Origin: Brachypodium distachyon | Lineage: Eukaryota > Streptophyta > Magnoliopsida > Poales > Poaceae | DNA: 64,000 nucleotides | Assembly (NCBI RefSeq): GCF_000005505.3 | Contig: NC_016131.3 | Location: forward strand, 17,319,501-17,383,500 | Direction of reading: 5' to 3' | Part shown: positions 23,313-34,593 of the stretch, in pieces | How the letters are laid out: each line of letters begins with the position of its first letter | Position numbering within the stretch: position 1 is the stretch's first letter | Made by a program: the position numbers and the translations under genes | The notes under the pieces: model-generated | Databases searched by the model: none | The model's input: only the letters and a program-made list of their open reading frames with translations | What the model was told of the DNA's origin: nothing

Positions 23313-25032
23313 GAAGAAGAAATATCATTGGGGAAGCCAGCAAGAGACAAACCCAATATAGTGAGATCTTCGCCTGGAGTGTTGGAAAGTTCCCTCTGAC
23401 ATATCTGGATATACCAGTTGATGTCAAAAGGTTGAGCAACTCTCAGTGAAAACCAACTGAGGACAGGGTGGAGAAGAGACTGGTTGGGTGGAAAGGTAGT
23501 TTGTTATCGATCGGAGGGAGAGCAGTAGTGCAGTACTCACTAACTCATGTTTGAGTAGTGTGCCCTTGTATATGCTCTCCTTTTTATCTGCACCTAAAGG
23601 GGTACTTAAGAGAATAAACCATTTCAGAGCAAGACTATTGTGGCAGGAACATCAGGGGAAGAAAACATATCATTTAGTGAACTGGCCTGCTGTGTGTATG
23701 CCTAAGGATTGTGGAGGGATGGGCATTCTGGATCTGGATATTATGAATCAATGCCTTCTTTGTAAGTGGCTGTGGAAGATGGAGAATTCACATGGTTCAT
23801 GGCAAGAGATGCTGAGTAGAAAGTATCTTCAGAGACAGGTCCTTTCAGAGAATAAAAGAATTGCAGGTGAATCACATTTCTGGCAGAGTGTCAGTCCCAT
23901 CTTCCAGCAATATACCAAGAGGATAGTGGGAGATGGTGCTAAAACCCAATTCTGGGAAGACATTTGGACTGGAACGCAACCTCTGGCCGTACGATACCCC
24001 AGACTGTACAACATCACTTTTTCCAAGCATAAAGCGGTCAAACAGGTGAAGGATGAGGGCTTGGACAGTATTTGCTTTCGAAGGACACTGTATGAGGAGA
24101 CTGCAGCTCAATTGGATGAGACTAAAATTTTCTGGGATAGCTTTGAATTTAGCGAGGAACTTGATGGAATGAGATGGCTCACTTGGTTCCTCTGGGCAAT
24201 TTTCTATAAGATCTTTATATCTTCAATTGAAAGCTACGAATCTGGTAGGATACAGATTCATTTGGCAGCTGAAAATCCCTCTAAAAATCAGGATTTTTCT
24301 CTGGCTTGTGCTGAGAAATAGCATCCTAACGAAGGATAACTTGCTGAGAAGGCGATGGACTGGAAATGCACACTGTTATTTCTGTGTGAAAGAAGAGAGT
24401 ATTGATCATCTTTTGTTTCAATGCCCCATTGCCAGGTTCATTTGGCAAACAGTGGGATGTGCTCTCAATGTTGGGAGAATGCCTGTTGATGTTGTTGATT
24501 TGTTTGGAGATTGGCTCTCCTCTTTCCCATCTGTCCAGTGCAAGGTGCTCATGTGTGGGCCTGCTGCCATTGCCTGGACAGTTTGGAAAGCCAGAAACAA
24601 CGCTTGTTTTCGCCAAAAATTCCCAAATGATCCTTCAGCCTTTGTAGCAACTTAAACTCTTGGGCAATATTGCAGAAAGGGGCAAGTCGAAGAAACCTTG
24701 AAGCTGGAAGCTCTTTGATCAAACAGGTGATGATGGATGTCTTTTCCAGACGACAAGGGTAGGCTCCGCTAGGTAGAAGAATCGCTGGCTGATGAAGATT
24801 ATGTTTTGGGGTTTTACACTGGTGAAAACTTGTATCAGGCTGGAAAGCAGTGGAAGTTTTTTTCTTTTGATTTCCTGTCTGTGTTTTGTTTCTGAACTTA
24901 TTCTCAGACGGCCTGGCCCCCTAGGATGTTGTTGCTAGATGTTTTTTCACTAGCTTTTGCTGTAATGAACTATTATAAACGTTGGACGGTTTTTTTAATG
25001 GAAATCGATGGGATGCCCATTCGATCAAAAAA
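23313..25032 (+). mobile_element. 5'-truncated L1-type LINE with 15-bp target-site duplication
   Basis: Broken ORF2 sequence encodes the end of a reverse transcriptase (GKFPLTYLDIPVDVKRLS, PLYMLSFLSAPKGVLKRINH) and the RNA/zinc-binding zf-RVT domain (IPLKIRIFLWLVL, CYFCVKEESIDHLLFQCP). Several stops and frameshifts interrupt it, with the main open segments at 23551-24321 and 24227-24655. The 3' end runs into an A-rich tail at about 25026-25032. ATCTTGAACATTGGG occurs at 23298-23312 and again at 25033-25047, bounding the insertion exactly. Confidence 0.9.
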
Positions 25033-26283
25033 ATCTTGAACATTGGGTGTTGCCTACTATTTGCTCGTAACTTGTCTTTTGTTATGCATTAGTTTGGTAG
25101 TTTTTTTTTAGGTACTCCGTATTAGCTTAGTAGTTAAACCACTGAATATTGTCTTCAATTATATCACCAATTGTTTGACGTTTTGTCGTCCAAACAATTT
25201 TGACCCGGGACGTGAGCAATTTCTTAATCTGTTTTACTCGGTTTAGATTTAGAGACACCGTCTGAATCTGCCCTTTTTCATGTTTCGAAATTAATCGTCG
25301 GAAATCCGATTAGTTTCCTTCAAAAAAACCAAATTGGCCGTCTCTGGCTCCCTGCCAAATTCTCCCCGCGCAGTCGGTTCAGGTCAGAGCCGCGCCGCCG
25401 CCCGCAGAAGCTGACGCCGCCGCCCGGACCTACCACCGCGGAGCGCGGCTAACCTCTGGCGCTCCTCCTCCTCCTCCTCCTCCCCCGCGACTGAAAAGCT
25501 CCACCAGGGCTCCTCCTTCCTGCTTCTCCCCCGCGGGCCGGTCCGCGCCTCTGCATCTGGTGCCTACTGGGTCTTATCCGCGCCTCCGGCTGGTCTTCTC
25601 CTCCTCGGCTCCTCCTGCACGGCTCCGCCTCTGCCCTCCCCCCCCCCGCCCCCCCCCTCCCTGGTCGAGGTGGTCGAGGAGAAGCTGCTACAGGGAGCTT
25701 TAGGTATGGCATCCACACTCTCCCTCCCATTCTCTGGTAGTTAACTACACGATATTGATTCGATAGGCCATACAATGCATACATGCTGATGCTCCCATAC
25801 TGTTTTCTACTTTTGCATTTTTACTTGCTGAAAATATATACTATATAGCATACTTTAGTGCAATGGTCGACCGATTAAACCGATTAATCAGTCCGAATTG
25901 CGATTAATTGCTTTACCGATTACTGATATCCCAACCATCGCTTCTTAGTGCTAGATTTATTCTTTGATTGGGTGTTTTTAGTTAAACAATAATTTCTGCC
26001 AACCTAAAATCTAATCCTGAGTTGACATTCTAGAGATTTTTATGGAAATAGGAAGTTTGGAAGTGTTGCTATAGACGAGGCTTGAAATGGGGGATAACAA
26101 TCACATTGATATCTTTGTTTCTTGCAGAAAATATTTATGTAACTTGTACTAATATTTGTTGGGTGGCCCTCTGCGCCGACTAATCAAGGAAGTGTGCTCC
26201 ACGAAGTGCATTTTTTGTGTATGCTCTTCCTTCTTTGACTTGTGCTGTCAATGTAAGGAGGGGAGGTCAGAGAACCTCTTTCT

Positions 26284-28464
26284 ATGCGACGAGCAGTGCT
26301 AGGATTCTTGTGCCAAGCCCTTGTAAAAAGAAACCACCCTCCGACATCGCGTCTTTACTCTCTGTCTTGTTGTTTGAAGAGCTCAAATCATCAAGAAACC
26401 AGTGGAAGCTCTGTTTGCAGTGAATATAGAAGCCAGTGTCTTCTTCCCCTGATCACGCTAGCAGTCCGGACATCAAGCTGGGACAAGGCCAGAAAGATAA
26501 GCTTTGGGGAGTGTGTCAGGTTATATGGGCTATCCCAGACAATTGGGCTGTTTGCATTGCTTATGCGATCCTTCTTGCCACAGAGAATTAGAGAGATTCG
26601 GTGCTTCATCCGGAGCATTGTTGATTACTGTGGAAGTTCTGGCCGGGAATTGTTTGAGTTGGCACCTATGTTGGTAAGCAGTTTGGGTGGCTCAATGACA
26701 TTGCTACAAGTTTATGCTACAATCATTCGGATTTTTGTAGAGTTGTCAATGTTTGAGGATGCTCTCCTCACTTACACTGAAGCCAAGAAGGTTGGAGTGG
26801 AGCTGCAGTTGTGCAACTTCCTGCTGAAGTGTTTAGTTGAGAGAAATCAAATCATTTATGCAAGGAGTTTGTTTGATGATATGAAGAGTTCTGGTCCGTC
26901 ACCAAATGTGTACTCTTATTCGGTTTTGATGAGTGCGTATACCCATGGAGATAGGTTATACTTGGCGGAAGCTTTTGAGCTTCTTTCTGAAATGGAAATG
27001 AAAGGTGTGAAACCGAATGCTGCAACCTATGGCACTTACCTCTATGGACTGAGCCGTACCAGACAGGTGGCATCCGCATGGAATTTTCTTCAAATGCTTT
27101 GTCAGAGAGGCAACCCTTGCAATACTTATTGTTTTAATGCAGTGATTCAGGGTTTCTGTAGAGAAGGTCAGGTTCAGGAAGCCATAGAAGTTTTTGATGC
27201 GATGAAGAAGGGTGGGCTTGTCCCAGATACTCATAGCTACAGCATATTAGTTGATGGGTTATGTAAGCAAGGGGATGTATTGACAGGCTATGACCTGCTT
27301 GTCGAAATGGCAAGAAACGGAATTGCTCCTACTCTGGTCAGTTACAGTTCGCTTTTGCATGGTCTTTGCAGAGCTGGAAAGGTTGAATTGGCATTTGAGC
27401 TTTTTAGGAGGCTTGAAGAACAAGGTTTCAAGCATGACCACATAGTTTACAGCATTATTCTCAATGGCTGTTGCCAACATTTGAATATAGAGGTTGTCTG
27501 TGACCTTTGGAATGACATGGTTCATCATAATTTTGTTCCAGATGCTTACAACTATACTAGTCTGATATATGCATTCTGCAGACATAGAAATCTGACAGAT
27601 GCACTGGGAGTATTCGAACTCATGCTTGACAGTGGAGTAAGCCCCAACGTTGTCACATGCACAATTCTTGTTGACGGCTTTGGCAAAGAAAGGATGATTG
27701 ATGAAGCTTTCTTATTCCTTCATAAAGTACGTCAGTTTGGAATTGTCCCAAACCTTTGCATGTACAGAGTTATCATCAATGGTCTGTGCAAGGTCAACAA
27801 ATCTGATCACGTGTGGGGCATTTTTGCAGACATGATAAAAAGGGGCTATGTTCCTGACACAGTCGTTTACAGTATCATCATTGATAGTTTTGTGAAAGCT
27901 TTGAAATTACCGGAGGCTTTCAGGTTGTTTCATAAAATGTTGGATGAGGGTACAAAACCCAATGTCTTTACATATACGAGCCTCATAAATGGTTTGTGCC
28001 ATGATGATAGGCTCCCTGAAGTTGTGACATTGTTTAAACATATGATTTGGGAGGGACTGACACCAGATCGGATTTTGTATACATCTCTTATTGTGTGCTA
28101 TTGTAAGCGTTCAAACATGAAGGCAGCTTTGGAAATTTTTAGAGGGATGGGGAAACTGGGATTATCAGCAGATGCATTTCTCTACACTTGTTTAATTGGT
28201 GGCTTTAGTAAAGTGCTTGCAATGGATGGTGCACAGTGTTTGATGGAAGAAATGACAAATAAGGGGCTTACTCCTAGTGTAGTAACTTATACAAATCTCA
28301 TAATTGGGTACTTCAAAATCGGAGATGAGAGAAAAGCTAATATGACGTACAACAGTATGCTTCAGGCAGGCATTACACCGGATGCCAAGCTCAGTTGTAT
28401 ATTGGGCTTTGGCAACGATGCTGATGGTTTTGAGGATTCTCGGGAAGAGAAGGATGTATCATAG
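26284..28464 (+). CDS. P-class pentatricopeptide repeat protein, single coding exon
   Basis: The 726-residue intronless reading frame carries about 15 tandem 35-residue PPR motifs from residue 177 to about 697 (for example SYSILVDGLCKQGDV and TYTSLINGLCHDD). No E, DYW or SMR domain follows, so it is P-class. The N-terminus MRRAVLGFLCQALVKRNHPP is Arg-rich and poor in acidic residues, suggesting a mitochondrial targeting peptide. P-class PPR proteins bind organellar RNA and affect its stability, splicing or translation; the target here is unknown. GC-rich sequence at 25380-25700 is probably a 5'UTR exon, with an intron ending near TTGCAG at 26127. The chosen ATG is the first in frame; nearby upstream ATGs are in other frames. 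Confidence 0.95.
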   Translation: MRRAVLGFLCQALVKRNHPPTSRLYSLSCCLKSSNHQETSGSSVCSEYRSQCLLPLITLAVRTSSWDKARKISFGECVRLYGLSQTIGLFALLMRSFLPQRIREIRCFIRSIVDYCGSSGRELFELAPMLVSSLGGSMTLLQVYATIIRIFVELSMFEDALLTYTEAKKVGVELQLCNFLLKCLVERNQIIYARSLFDDMKSSGPSPNVYSYSVLMSAYTHGDRLYLAEAFELLSEMEMKGVKPNAATYGTYLYGLSRTRQVASAWNFLQMLCQRGNPCNTYCFNAVIQGFCREGQVQEAIEVFDAMKKGGLVPDTHSYSILVDGLCKQGDVLTGYDLLVEMARNGIAPTLVSYSSLLHGLCRAGKVELAFELFRRLEEQGFKHDHIVYSIILNGCCQHLNIEVVCDLWNDMVHHNFVPDAYNYTSLIYAFCRHRNLTDALGVFELMLDSGVSPNVVTCTILVDGFGKERMIDEAFLFLHKVRQFGIVPNLCMYRVIINGLCKVNKSDHVWGIFADMIKRGYVPDTVVYSIIIDSFVKALKLPEAFRLFHKMLDEGTKPNVFTYTSLINGLCHDDRLPEVVTLFKHMIWEGLTPDRILYTSLIVCYCKRSNMKAALEIFRGMGKLGLSADAFLYTCLIGGFSKVLAMDGAQCLMEEMTNKGLTPSVVTYTNLIIGYFKIGDERKANMTYNSMLQAGITPDAKLSCILGFGNDADGFEDSREEKDVS

Positions 28465-29080
28465 CAGCTCTATTAACTCGCCGACTGACTCCTTTCAACA
28501 TCTCATGAATTGCACTGGTTGTGAACAGGCAGAGCAGTTTAATAGATTGGTATTCAGCGAGGAGCTCTCAGAGCTTGTAGTAGCCTTGTACAAGTGAGAC
28601 TGGAATTGCAAGCATTTCATGTATTGAAGTGGCATAAAGATCTAAGCATTTAGGTTATCCATGTATTCCTTGACTTTTCCTGTTTGATAGTCAACTAACA
28701 AGCACATTGAAAGCAGGGCAGCAGTGATTGATGAGATCTGGCATGCAGCATGCTATTGAAGACCCAGGATAGATCTACACTGGTGTGTCCATGTGTGAAC
28801 TGAACAATTCTTGGAGCATATAGGTAACCTCAGAGATATACATGATTTCAGCAGGTTTGCATCTGTTCTACTATTTAGTTTTTTCAGGCCTTATTTATGC
28901 CTAAATTCTATTGTCAATGTTCTACACAACTTGGTTCCGCCAAATCTAGAAAAGGAACCTCTCAGAATGGTATTACACCTTGCTGCAGGAAAATGTTCCG
29001 CGCCTGTAGGCTGTAGTATCTTACAGAAAATAGGTTGACGAATTAGTTCCATACATCTCACAAGGTATCCTATTTTTGTT

Positions 29081-29128
29081 ACAACAACAACAACTAAGCC
29101 TTTTGTCCCAAGCAAGTTGGGGTAGGCT
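29081..29128 (-). mobile_element. 48-bp 3' tail of an Au-like SINE with 19-bp TSD
   Basis: On the minus strand it reads AGCCTACCCCAACTTGCTTG and ends in a (TTG)n-like tail, which I recognise as the conserved 3' end of the plant Au SINE family. AAGGTATCCTATTTTTGTT flanks it perfectly at 29062-29080 and 29129-29147. The insertion is therefore a severely 5'-truncated retroposition event. Confidence 0.8.
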
Positions 29129-31561
29129 AAGGTATCCTATTTTTGTTGTGTAATAAAAATCGGAGTATGTTTATATTAAGCATTTTAAATTTTGTTTACT
29201 CTGTCTCTGATGGTCCCGCCATTTTCCCAGTCACTAGGCGCATAAAATTTCATGTTACAGGACACGAGTTGCTGCCGGCTTGCAACAATATTTTGCTAAG
29301 CTGCAGGCTTGGCTAAGCGGACATCATTTTTTATGACTAATTGTGAATCTAATAACAAGTGTTTGATTGATTCGTCCATGGATTGTGTAAATAATCAAGG
29401 CGTGGAACCTTCCTTCTGAACTTCGAAACTCAAGGGTACTTCCTGATCATTCTGTTTGTCACTCTTGATGTCTACTATTTAGCTGAAAGCCAAAACATCA
29501 ATATATCTACTCATATCTGACCACCAGAAAACAATACTGTTTTGCAGCCGGGTACAAGAGCTATGAATATGACGTACTATTCTGCAATACTATTTACGTG
29601 TCTCCTCCAATTTTGGTTTCTTCATCAGGGGCTATCAACTTCCAATCAACACCCTGGATGCGATTAGATGATTTATTCTGATTACACCAACCATCGGCTA
29701 TTTGTATAATGAAGGAGCAGTATAGTCTTTGTTCTTGCAAATACTCAGCAGGACCACCAGGACATGGAAAATTCAATCCTGAAACGATTCATTAGGCTAG
29801 CCACATCCCCAGAGTACATGAAGTTGCACAAGCCTCTAGTTGGAGTACTGTAATATTCAGACCTTACACCAACAAATGTTGCATCTATCTTTAGTTGTCT
29901 GTTCTTTTACATACCTGTACATGGCTTTACGATGACTTAAAATGACGAACATAGGAACATCACTTTGTGACGACATGCCAAAAAGCGTGATTTCTGTGGA
30001 TATGCTCCGGAATAAACCATGAATTGAGAACTGGTTAGGCTTGACGGCCATCCTTTATATGGAAGAGAATATGAATATTTGTGTTTATTATTCAAAAGTT
30101 AAAATGTTGATGTCAAAAGAATGGTTCTGCATTTTCGCAGTTCTGGACATGTTCTCTTCCCTGGGCAAGTTGGGCAGTTCTGTTTTGTGAGGTCACAGAC
30201 ACGAGAGCAATATTCTTGCATATCATTTCCAAAAATGAAATTGTTTTCTCTTTCCTTTCAAAAAGAAATTTCTCCTCCAAAAGCAGTATTCCAACAAATG
30301 AAAGAATCATATATCTTGGGGTTCATCTGTAATCAATACCAGTCCATTCCGAAGGCTATAAAATTAGTGTTCATGCAAAACATAATGCTATAAAATATAC
30401 TACTACCAAGACTTGCCCCAGCCAAACCAATGGACCAAAACACCTAGGAATTTCAGTTCGGTACTGGAAATGAAACCGAGTTTGCCGTAGACTACGACGT
30501 CGCTGTACGTGGGAAACCGTTGAACTCCGCGGACAAAAAGAACAGAAGATCCCATGGAATCCCGTCTCCTTTTTCTTCTTCTTTTTTGCCTACGAACGCG
30601 ACCACAGCAAGCAGTAGTACTTCCGCTGGGGTTTGCCGATGCCACCCACGGCTTCTGTCTGGCCGAGAATATGCTTATCGTGTGATTCGGATCCCAGTCA
30701 CCGCTCTTTCTCTGCCGGTTCTCCCAGGACCAATGCCCGGTCTTCTCTTTCCTCCCCTCTGCTACCAAAATCACTACATCCACTCCCTGCTTTGCCCCCA
30801 GTAAAATTAGCCATTTGAATAAGAGGCAAGTTCAAGGATGTGAGGTATACAGATTGTCCATTTGTCCCGTATAGACAAACAATTTGCAAGTCGTACCTAC
30901 ATGATAGGTGGATTGTGCGAAAAAAAGAAACATAGATTTTTCAAAGAAAGACTGGCCCTCTCAGTGTTTGTCCATAAAAAAACGACGTGGAAGGCTAGCC
31001 CACGGACGGGACAACTGGGAAACAATGCTGTTTTTTTTTACTTTGTGTGTTGGATTTTGTGAGAATACGGTGTATTTTGACAAACCATTTGTGGACACTT
31101 TCAATTGTTTTCATGAACGAGCATCCAAGCTTTGACGCGAGAGTGCATGAACCACGATCCATAGAGCTACATGGTTTTTTCCAACCGGGCTTCCACCCCT
31201 TTCCACCCATCAAATGAAAATAGAGCTACATCGTTAGCCAAACAAACTACACACGACCTAGTAACTCCACTCAATTAATGAAGTGGAAATAGCATGTCGC
31301 AACAAGACGGTGGTCTCAAGACATTGTCGAAGAATGTCGAAATAATGAAGATTTTCAACTCTATCAATTGTTTTTTCCATCATGAGTAAGAATGATTGGG
31401 CGCGGCGAAATGACCGCCTCTACCCTATCATATGCCCATTAACTAACAACCCAAGAAAACCAAAAGAAAAAAAGAAGTCTCGAGGAACCAACCAACAGGG
31501 TGCCCGTAGCGCGGTCCCGCCCACCGGCAAGCACGCCTCGACCGTGCTCTCGGCACGCCCA

Positions 31562-31569
31562 GCATATGC
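31562..31569 (+). promoter_or_regulatory. P1BS-like PHR-binding site
   Basis: GCATATGC matches the consensus GNATATNC bound by PHR1-type MYB factors and lies about 255 bp upstream of the SPX start codon. SPX genes are known PHR targets under phosphate starvation. A single 8-bp match is weak evidence alone. Confidence 0.45.
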
Positions 31570-31821
31570 CGGTAAATATTCCAAGAACATCGCCATCTTC
31601 TTCCTCTTCCCCTCCAGACACTCACCTCACAACCCACGCGGCCCGCGCTTATATTACCGGCGATCATCAATCCACAAGCACCAAACAACACCACCTCCTT
31701 GGTGTTTGGTGTTGCATCACTCGAGGCTCAACAGGGGAAAAGATTGATCGATCAGAGTTGTTGATCGATCAGCAGCTACGTTGAGATTCTGGTTGATCGG
31801 GGGCGTAATTCGTGAGCGGCG

Positions 31822-32656
31822 ATGAAATTCGGCAAGTGGCTGAAGCGGCAGATCGAGCAGAGCCTCCCGGCGTGGAGGGAGCACTTTCTGCGGTACAAGG
31901 AGCTCAAGGGCATCGTCTCCTCCGCAGCCCCGCCCTCGCCGGCCGAGTTCGTCGCCCTCCTCGAGGCCGACATCGACAAGATCAACGCCTTCTTCATCGA
32001 GCAGGAGGAGGAATTCATCATCAGGCACAGGGTACGCACACAATCACGCTAATCTAATTCACCAGCCATCCCAATCCCCACCCCAATGTCTTCGATTTCA
32101 CTGTCAATTTTGCGTGTGTGACGGGTTCTTTGGTGAGCAGGAGCTTCAGGAGGCGATCAGGAGGGCGGTGGAGAGGGAGGCGGCGGCGGAGGTGGCGGCG
32201 ATCCGGAGGGAGATGGTGAACTTCCACGGCGAGATGGTGCTGCTGCTCAACTACAGCAGCGTCAACTACATCGGGCTGGCCAAGATCCTCAAGAAGTACG
32301 ACAAGCGCACGGGCGCCGCGCTCAGGCTGGCCGTCGTCGAGACCGCCGTGCTGGGCCAGCCCTTCTTCACGGCGGAGGCGGTGTCGCTCATGGTCAAGGA
32401 GTGCGAGGCCATGATGATGTTCCCCGCCGCTGCGGCCGCAGCTTCGGCATCGGCGGGGCCCGGCGAGGCCATGGCCGCCGCCGCCGCGGAGCAGCGGGTG
32501 TTCAGGGACACCGTGGCGGCGCTGCTGGCCATGGAGGACGTGCGCAGCGGGAGCTCCACCCGCGGCCGCCACTCGCTGCCGCCGCTCACCCTGCCGGACT
32601 CCGACTGGCTCCGCTCCTTCCAGCCGCCGTCCCCCATCCCCATCCAAACCCAATGA
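31822..32656 (+). CDS. SPX domain-only protein (phosphate sensing), 2 exons
   Basis: Exons 31822-32031 and 32141-32656 total 726 bp, or 241 residues. The start [20 protein letters not shown] is the canonical SPX N-terminus. The second conserved block includes [20 protein letters not shown], whose Lys-rich surface binds inositol pyrophosphates in the family. No EXS, MFS or RING domain follows, so this is a stand-alone SPX protein of the type that sequesters PHR factors when phosphate is high. An Ala-rich stretch (about 148-170) and a Pro-rich tail ([15 protein letters not shown]) end the protein. The start is the first ATG at the family-typical position. Remembered synteny suggests rice SPX6, which I cannot prove from sequence alone. 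Confidence 0.95.
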
Positions 32657-33571
32657 GGAGACCTCTTCCTGTTCTTGAAACAGCCGCAGATGTGTGTAAT
32701 TGGAGGCTGGCTATCTGCAATTTGCAAGTCCTTTTTCTTTTTTCTTTTTTCTTTTTTCATCCAGTTGCTAATGTAAGACGACGAGATTTGAGCCAATGTA
32801 TGTACGAATTCATACTGAATTTGATGCGGATAAATATATGCTAACCAGTTTGTATTACTCCTCCTGAGTCCTGAATGCTCTTATACTTTTATGGTGGGCA
32901 ACCGAACGATAAATGTGATTCGTACTAGAAAGTAGAAACCATGTGCTGTTCAATGTGTAATATGGTTCAAACTGCTGCCATGCGACAAAATATCAGGTTT
33001 AAAAACAAATTTGCCCTTTTTTAATGGGTACGGGTTCTATGTTCTAGCATCAAGAAGCTACATAAGAAAACGCAACCGAGTCGAGTTAAGCAATTTTCCA
33101 GTCCTGGCTCCCGATGAGTCAAAAGGACAAAGACGAAACGTTGAACATAAATGGCCGGATCGCTGCTGCGATCTGCTCGAACGGACGGCCGTGATGTTCC
33201 AGAATCGTCAGAACAGAAATCTCCCAACTCTGGTGAAGGTTGATATATTTGTGCGTGATGACAGGGTCAGCAAATTCACAGCTCGACAACGCCAGTGTTT
33301 AAAATTAAATGTGTGGTTAAAGAAACTATTCTGTCGAGCTCGAACTTGCCGCAGGATGATTCCTTCGACGGAAGGAATATACCCTGCTTAATGTACCGCA
33401 AAAGCGACGTCGTCCATTTGTTTATCTTGGAGATTGCATTAGAGCTAGTCAGCAGCCAAGACTTTAACTGGAGGATTAATTTACCAAACTTTGTTAAAAG
33501 TACAAAATTGATCCGGTACATTATTATTGTCGTCGTCGTCGTCGAGTCTTGCCATAGCCACATAAGTATGG

Positions 33572-33671
<100 letters not shown>

Positions 33672-34372
33672 AAAAGATTATAAAATAGCTACATACTCCG
33701 TACTTATTATAAGTTTATCAGCACCATCCTCTTCCCTCTCTTGTTGGAAGTCTTAACAGACGGGAGGAATATTCTTGCTCCAAGCTAGATGGTGCGGGCA
33801 GATGAACGGATGCCGGCGTGTTTGTCTAAGAATTAACACGGGATATTCCTCCTAAATGCCAAAACCCTGACGAGGAGGAACGCCAAGTTGCATTCTGTTC
33901 AGCAGTTCAGCTACATGTGTGTCCGGAAGAGATTTTAACGGGTTAAAGAATTCATGACGGTGAGTCGGAGTTTCTAACGGGTTGAATCAATAGCAGGCTC
34001 AATTGTAAACCTAAAACTTTGAAAAAGGAAAACAATAGTGGGCCTAAAAGTCTTGGAATCAATGGCAACAACTTCCTGCTTCATTTCTCAGAGGCCACGT
34101 GATCATGGGCCCAAACAAAAGTCTAACTAGTACGCCCGGGGATCAGGGAGTTCGGGTGCTTGCCGTGCTTCTGGGCTCTGGCCCAATCGACCCACGTATT
34201 TCCTTTTTTCCAGGAATTCGACCCACGTATTTCGACACAGATAATTTAGGGAGTGCCTATTTTTCATTCGTCTAAAAAGATAGTAATTTCTCAGTCAACA
34301 ATCGTAGCCATCCAATCAAAATTTTCTTATCCATCGGACCTACATTAAATTTACACGTATCTCAATGATTGG

Positions 34373-34593
34373 ATCATATAAGGAGCAATAAATGGCAAGC
34401 AAAACTAATATCCGAAACTAAATTTGTTAGGATCAAACACCACAAGTTACAATTTTTTTGAATCCAAAATGAGGTGCCAGATCCTCCGAACAATACTATC
34501 CGCCAAACAGGAACAATGATAGCAAGCAAAATTACAGATTAGACCAAATTTGAGGTAACAACCTTAATTTATGACCCTTAAAATGATAAAGAA
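34373..34593 (+). repeat. 221-bp direct repeat, left copy
   Basis: Begins ATCATATAAGGAGCAATAAA and ends AAAATGATAAAGAA. It matches 36881-37101 without gaps and with about nine substitutions, roughly 96% identity by eye. It abuts the LINE fragment on its left. Confidence 0.93.

Larger units (their letters stand above)
19964..26283. other. Large intergenic region between the JAZ and PPR genes
   Basis: JAZ promoter sequence occupies the first part and is GC-rich up to about 20220. A degenerate Stowaway lies at 20771-20990. From 21000 to 23130 I see only AT-rich sequence with no recognisable gene. A hAT-type relic interrupted by a LINE fills 23140-25070. GC-rich sequence with C-runs at 25380-25690 is probably a noncoding first exon of the PPR gene, with a donor-like GTATGG near 25704. 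Confidence 0.5.
28465..31821. other. Intergenic region between the PPR and SPX genes
   Basis: The PPR 3'UTR is followed by a very short SINE tail with its own target duplication at 29081-29128. The rest, to about 31370, holds no recognisable gene on either strand. SPX promoter sequence with one P1BS-like site occupies the last few hundred bases. Short frames here lack codon periodicity or similarity that I recognise. Confidence 0.45.

Noticed and set aside
25620..25662. C-rich homopolymer tract as a regulatory element
   Set aside because: It is part of a GC-rich presumed 5'UTR exon; I see nothing to support a specific function.
32054..32653. 199-residue minus-strand frame antisense to SPX exon 2
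   Set aside because: Antisense artefact of high GC; the sense frame is a clear SPX domain.
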